A DNA stretch of 45,490 nucleotides. Source: Scleroderma bovista (taxonomy: Eukaryota; Basidiomycota; Agaricomycetes; Boletales; Sclerodermataceae). Within the stretch, counting starts at the first letter, position 1. Each line of letters starts with the position of its first letter. Made by a program: the position numbers and the translations under genes. The stretch lies in contig JAYMGJ010000414.1 of NCBI GenBank assembly GCA_037178675.1, positions 1 to 45,490 on the forward strand. The letters run 5' to 3'. The notes beneath the pieces were generated by a model, which worked only from the letters and a program-made list of their open reading frames with translations, did not search any database and had not been told where the DNA came from. This document shows positions 41,463 to 45,490 of the stretch, in pieces.

Positions 41463-44400
41463 ATGTCCAGCGCTCTAGACAAGATGGTCCCCGTGTTCAC
41501 TGGCTCCAACTGGCAGCAGTGGCACACCTCTATGCAGGCCTACCTTCGGGCACAAGGCCAATGGTACGTTTACTCGACGACACAACCCGCTGACGGCCAT
41601 GATGACCGAAAGGAGTGGGACGACAACACCAAGAGAGCACTTGGTAACATCACCTTGTGCCTCGCCCCCTCCATCCAGGTTGCCGTCTCGGATCTCGACA
41701 GCGTTAAGGAAGTCTGGGACCACCTGAAGAAGAACTTTGGTGCCCCCAGTATCGGCTCCGCCTACGCTGAGCTTAGCAAGCTCCTGGCGACTACCATTCC
41801 TGCTGGCTCCCATCCCGCTCCTGCCATCACCAAAGTGCTTAGCCACTTCGTGTACCTCAAGGACGCTGGCTTCGAGTTCCCTGCCCCCGTGCAGGCGATG
41901 ATCATTCTCTGCAAGCTCCCTCCTACTATGGAGGTCATAGCTCAGATACTCAGCCAAACGTTGCCGGATGAGATCAAGAACCTGAAGCCCGACGGGATCG
42001 TAAAGGCTGCTACTCTCTCCTTCGAGCAGAAAGGCGCCTCTTCGCACGGCGGTGGTAAGGGCCCCCAGGCCAACAAGCTTAGCGCTGTGAAGTGCAAGCC
42101 GGCTGACCCCAAGTTCACCCAGCAACAGCAGCAGCAAGGCGGGTCCAACGGCGGTGCGAGCGGAAACGCTCCTGCCCAAGGACAGGGAGGCCGCACTCAA
42201 CGTGGCGGCAAGAAGGCTCGCGCTCGCCGTGAGAACGCCCAACAAGCTGCCTTCGCTACGTATGTCCACTATGATGGACCAGAGCCCACCGTCGACCCTC
42301 GCGCCCTGGCTCACACCCCCGGTGCTGCCCACTACGGCCCCCCCGCATTTGAAAACACTATCAAGGCCTTTGACTTGGCACACCGTCTGGGGGTAGAGCC
42401 CTCCTGCCAGACCATCCGCACCCTCGACCAAGTCGTGTCATTGGCGAGTGCGAACCTGGACCAGCCCGAGGCCGGTCCCTCCTCGTTGAAGCGCCCTCAT
42501 CTTGAGGAGCGCATCACGATGTATGAGGAGGATGCCATCTCCCTTGGGGATGATGAACCCCTCGCCCACGAGCCCTTCGCTGACGATGGTTTCGATGAAA
42601 TCGATGCGATGGTCCTCGACCACTACAACGCGACGTCGATGGCGATGGGTGCGGAGGCCAGCCTCTTCAGGCAAGTACCTTCTGCATGCATGCTGATTGA
42701 CACTGACACACTCCCTTTACATGTGCGCTTTACGCCGTCACTGTATATAGCGAGTAGTAACTACAATTTGTCATGTCGTGTCTCCTCGAGTAATGCATAT
42801 ATTTGTTCGTGTTCAAATAATGCACGCTGTGCTGGCTGTAAGGGAAAAATGGTCGACGATAGCGAACTATCTGGTGCCTTCTGGCTCCTAGACTCAGGCG
42901 CATCATGCCACTTCACTGGTGACATAGGCGATTTCACCTCCTATAACGCGCTAAAGCGAGCACACTACGCCAAAACGGCCAATGGTGTAGCACTAATTGC
43001 TGGCATTGACACGGTACTACTCCGGTGCCTAGACCACAACACTGGGGATGAGAAAGTGATTACACTCACCCAAGTGCTCCATATGCCAGGTGCTACTGCA
43101 CGCCTCATTTCTATGGGCGAAATGCTCCAGCATAACTACAAGGTCACTGGTGATAAGCAAGGCATTAGCCTCATTCATAAAGCTGAACGCCTATGGTTTG
43201 GGCCAGACCCAGAGGACGATCGCAATGTCATTTTTGGGATTAGATCTATCCCGATAATTAGATCTAACTATATTGCCTCCGTGAGCAAAGTCGATTACGA
43301 CATTATGCACCGGAGATTCGGGCACCCCTCGAAGGAAGTACTCCAACGTGCGCAAAAGCATACGCAGCGCTTCCCGGAGATCCACTTTCCAACTGAGGAT
43401 TGTGTTTGCCCTGGATGTGCTCTTGGCAAGATGCCCAATCGAGCTTTCCCAGAGAACGAAAGACGTGCTTCCAAGCCCTTCGAGCTGGTGCACTCTGACC
43501 TGAAATCCTTCTCGGTTACGTCATACCGGAAGTTCAAATATGTTATCACCTTCTACAACGACTATACCTCTCACGCCTGGACTATGCCTCTTCGCTCCAA
43601 AGCTGCAGCGATTACGGCTGCCAAAGATTTCCTCGAAATGGTGCAAGTCCAACATGATATGCACGTTATTGGATGGATGTCCGATGCCAGCGGAGAATAT
43701 AAATCCGACCTATTTGATCGAGCACTCCTTGAGAAAGGAATTAAAATATATCAAAGTGCTCCAAGAACCCCCATGCAGAATGGCCGCGCCGAGCGTCTAG
43801 GGCGCACTCTCATGGATAAAGCTGAGTCTATGCGGCATCAAGCCTGCATTCCTGACTGCTGGTGGGAATTTGCGTTCGCTCACACAACTCACCTTTACAA
43901 CCGTACTCCGGTAGCTCGCCTGCGATGGCGCACCCCCCATGAAATGCTTAAGGGGGAGTTGCCTAACATCGATCACCTCCGTGTATTTGGCTGTGGAGCC
44001 TTTGTCTACCTCCCAGCCTCGGCTCGAGCAAATAAGATGGCTCCCAAGTCGGAGCTTATGACCTATGTCGGTGTTGCCCCTGGCAATGAGCACAACTTCT
44101 TGTTTATGCGCTCCACCAATGCAGTGTTTACTGCTGCTCACACCGTCTTTGACGAGTGTCATTTCCCTCGCTGCCCCAAAAACAGGCGCGAACCTCTCAA
44201 GAACCCTTTCGGAAGGGCAAATCCGAAACCAGCCACTGATCGACCAGGGAATTCCCCTGATGATACCGACAGTGATGATGATGTGGAACATGACCATGGC
44301 TACCCACATCCCCAAGCGCAGGATGATGATCCAAAGCGCGAGGAACCTGAGGCTCCTGAGGAAGAGCCTAATCAAATAAATCCTCCCTGTACGCCATCTC

Positions 44401-45490
44401 CAGTGCCTCCACCAGCACCGAGAACGCCTTCACTGGCGAGAAATCCACCACCTCCGGCACCGCAGCGCCCTGGCCGAGCTGAACGCTGCCAGAATGCGCC
44501 GCGACCCCCTGCAGTGAATATCCCTGCCCGCCCCCAACGTGAATGTAGAGCGCCATTACGCCTCAGTAATGTGTATGGTGAGCGGCGACATCCCGTTGAG
44601 CAACTCCGGGATATCGAAAGTGCCTCTCGATGGCGAGAAACAGTGGGTGAGGTCCCTAGACCCCCACAACCGGACACACCAGACCATGTTCCTGGTGGTT
44701 TCCCTGACACCTCTGCAACGCCCAGTGAGGAAGATGTGCAAAAGATGTGCGAGGAAGGGGGAGCAAACCTAGTCCGTTATCTGATAGGCAAAGCCCTCGA
44801 AACCCATGACCCTCAATACGAGAGTGTCTGCAACTGGTCCTACAAGGACATTGCTCGCTTACCCCAAGCTGAGCAGAAACTCTGGCAACTTGCTTGCCAA
44901 GAAGAGCTCGACGTGCTGCAAAAGTGCAAAGTCTTTGAGCTAGTTGACCGTCCCCGAGACCGGAAGGTCATAAAGAATCGATGGGTCTTCGATGTGAAGT
45001 CGGATGGCCGCAAGAAAGCCCACTTAGTAGCAAAAGGCTTCTCCCAGGTCGAGGGATTAGATTTCGACCAGGTCTTCTCACCAGTTGTGCACTTTGAAAC
45101 AGTGCGCCTCATGCTTGCGCTTGCCGCACTTGAAAACTGGTATATCACTGGACTCGATGTTCGGAGCGCCTACTTGTATGGCAAGCTCGACGAAGAGATC
45201 TACATGGAACAACCCGAAGGGTTTGCAGTTCCCGGGCAAGAGCGCAAAGTGCTCCACCTCTGGCGTGCCCTCTATGGCCTCAAACAGGCTGGCCTAGCTT
45301 GGTGGCGCACACTCGATGAGTCTCTCAAGGAGCTCGGGTTTGAGCGCCTTAAATCTGAAGCAGGCATCTTCTTCTATAAGAAGAAAGGCACCAACATTGT
45401 CATCGGTATTATCTACGTTGACGACACTTTATTCTGTGGCCCTAACAAGGCTGTTGTTGATGCCATCAAAGCGCAGTTCATGCGCAAATG
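41463..45490 (+). CDS. Ty1/copia gag-pol polyprotein, open to the window edge
   Basis: One frame runs from ATG 41463 to the end, 1342 complete codons with no stop found in my reading. Gag: FTGSNWQQWHTSMQAYL, then LAPSIQ and KEVWDHLKKNFG, then a Gln-run and a basic patch (GGRTQRGGKKARARR). I see no CCHC knuckle. A Cys cluster (CSCSNNARCAGCKG) precedes the protease motif LLDSGASCHFTGD (about 42890). Integrase: zinc part HRRFGH and CPGCALGK, catalytic D in HSDLKSF, D in MSDASGEYKSD, E in NGRAERLGRT. A Pro-rich linker follows. RT: NRWVFDVKSDGRKKAHLVAKGFSQVEG, DVRSAYLYGKL, LYGLKQAGLAWW and the YVDD box (about 45415), all canonical. The ATG was chosen because it is the first in frame and starts a typical copia gag. 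RNase H is beyond the edge. Confidence 0.92.
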   Translation, partial: MSSALDKMVPVFTGSNWQQWHTSMQAYLRAQGQWYVYSTTQPADGHDDRKEWDDNTKRALGNITLCLAPSIQVAVSDLDSVKEVWDHLKKNFGAPSIGSAYAELSKLLATTIPAGSHPAPAITKVLSHFVYLKDAGFEFPAPVQAMIILCKLPPTMEVIAQILSQTLPDEIKNLKPDGIVKAATLSFEQKGASSHGGGKGPQANKLSAVKCKPADPKFTQQQQQQGGSNGGASGNAPAQGQGGRTQRGGKKARARRENAQQAAFATYVHYDGPEPTVDPRALAHTPGAAHYGPPAFENTIKAFDLAHRLGVEPSCQTIRTLDQVVSLASANLDQPEAGPSSLKRPHLEERITMYEEDAISLGDDEPLAHEPFADDGFDEIDAMVLDHYNATSMAMGAEASLFRQVPSACMLIDTDTLPLHVRFTPSLYIASSNYNLSCRVSSSNAYICSCSNNARCAGCKGKMVDDSELSGAFWLLDSGASCHFTGDIGDFTSYNALKRAHYAKTANGVALIAGIDTVLLRCLDHNTGDEKVITLTQVLHMPGATARLISMGEMLQHNYKVTGDKQGISLIHKAERLWFGPDPEDDRNVIFGIRSIPIIRSNYIASVSKVDYDIMHRRFGHPSKEVLQRAQKHTQRFPEIHFPTEDCVCPGCALGKMPNRAFPENERRASKPFELVHSDLKSFSVTSYRKFKYVITFYNDYTSHAWTMPLRSKAAAITAAKDFLEMVQVQHDMHVIGWMSDASGEYKSDLFDRALLEKGIKIYQSAPRTPMQNGRAERLGRTLMDKAESMRHQACIPDCWWEFAFAHTTHLYNRTPVARLRWRTPHEMLKGELPNIDHLRVFGCGAFVYLPASARANKMAPKSELMTYVGVAPGNEHNFLFMRSTNAVFTAAHTVFDECHFPRCPKNRREPLKNPFGRANPKPATDRPGNSPDDTDSDDDVEHDHGYPHPQAQDDDPKREEPEAPEEEPNQINPPCTPSPVPPPAPRTPSLARNPPPPAPQRPGRAERCQNAPRPPAVNIPARPQRECRAPLRLSNVYGERRHPVEQLRDIESASRWRETVGEVPRPPQPDTPDHVPGGFPDTSATPSEEDVQKMCEEGGANLVRYLIGKALETHDPQYESVCNWSYKDIARLPQAEQKLWQLACQEELDVLQKCKVFELVDRPRDRKVIKNRWVFDVKSDGRKKAHLVAKGFSQVEGLDFDQVFSPVVHFETVRLMLALAALENWYITGLDVRSAYLYGKLDEEIYMEQPEGFAVPGQERKVLHLWRALYGLKQAGLAWWRTLDESLKELGFERLKSEAGIFFYKKKGTNIVIGIIYVDDTLFCGPNKAVVDAIKAQFMRK

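Larger units (their letters stand above)
40792..45490 (+). mobile_element. Ty1/copia retrotransposon (copia-2), 5' part, apparently intact
   Basis: It inserted at GTCCT (40787-40791) in the third LTR-like repeat copy. It has a complete 288-bp 5' LTR, the same half-tRNA primer site as copia-1, a 370-bp leader and an uninterrupted gag-pol frame to the window edge. RNase H, the 3' LTR and the second target duplication lie outside. Its coding DNA is more GC-rich than its surroundings and shows no decay, so the insertion looks recent. Confidence 0.88.

Noticed and set aside
41475..42431. 318-codon minus-strand open frame
   Set aside because: It lies opposite the GC-rich gag frame of copia-2 and has no recognisable domain; it is a codon-bias shadow.

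Overview
The window looks like a transposon graveyard from a filamentous basidiomycete, most likely an Agaricomycete. The evidence is spliced genes with very short introns (about 38-100 nt), transposases of families expanded in Agaricomycetes (Plavaka-type, PIF/Harbinger with a separate Myb/SANT gene, Ty1/copia), and a relic of the NACHT-WD40 NLR family common in mushrooms. There is no convincing ordinary metabolic gene, tRNA or rRNA. All family calls come from reading translations against remembered families. No search was run.

Layout, left to right. (1) 1-968, minus: 5' part of a low-complexity hypothetical gene that runs off the left edge. (2) 1240-4486, plus: an apparently intact nine-exon Plavaka-type transposase (940 aa) with an N-terminal C2H2 finger. 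(3) 4911-8732: a complete PIF/Harbinger element with 100-bp TIRs and a TAA target duplication. It has a plus-strand DDE transposase and a convergent minus-strand Myb/SANT gene. The transposase is interrupted only by a 455-bp solo LTR with a perfect 5-bp duplication. (4) 8.8-12.8 kb: a probable short-chain dehydrogenase relic and a decayed NACHT-WD40 NLR. (5) 13.2-18.1 kb: a second, decayed Harbinger (transposase plus Myb/SANT gene) split by a 1235-bp solo LTR, followed by an array of TTGCAACA motifs. (6) 19357-24734: a minus-strand Ty1/copia element with a GGTAT duplication, decayed and split by a 624-bp solo LTR of the same family as in (5). (7) 25.2-28.2 kb: a 120-bp dimeric satellite followed by a 68-bp minisatellite. 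(8) 29.1-30.5 kb: low-complexity DNA whose strand bias flips at a (CA)n tract. (9) 31.5-38.7 kb: two 2.1-kb LTR-like direct repeats flanking an intron-bearing relic of another Plavaka-type transposase. An inverted third copy starts at 39896. (10) 40792-45490: an intact Ty1/copia element inserted in that third copy, with its 5' LTR, primer site and an open gag-pol frame running off the right edge.

The elements are nested and can be ordered. Three solo LTRs each sit inside a coding exon of an older element, and removing the LTR plus one 5-bp duplication restores the frame in each case. Most nonsense codons in the decayed genes read as CGA to TGA or TGG to TGA/TAG, as expected of C-to-T decay. 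Plavaka-1, Harbinger-1 (apart from the LTR) and copia-2 show no such decay and look young.

The most unusual structures are the LTR-like repeats enclosing a DNA-transposase segment, the Harbinger element disabled only by a solo LTR, the TTGCAACA array, and the two adjoining satellites. I did not find a clearly new enzymatic system.
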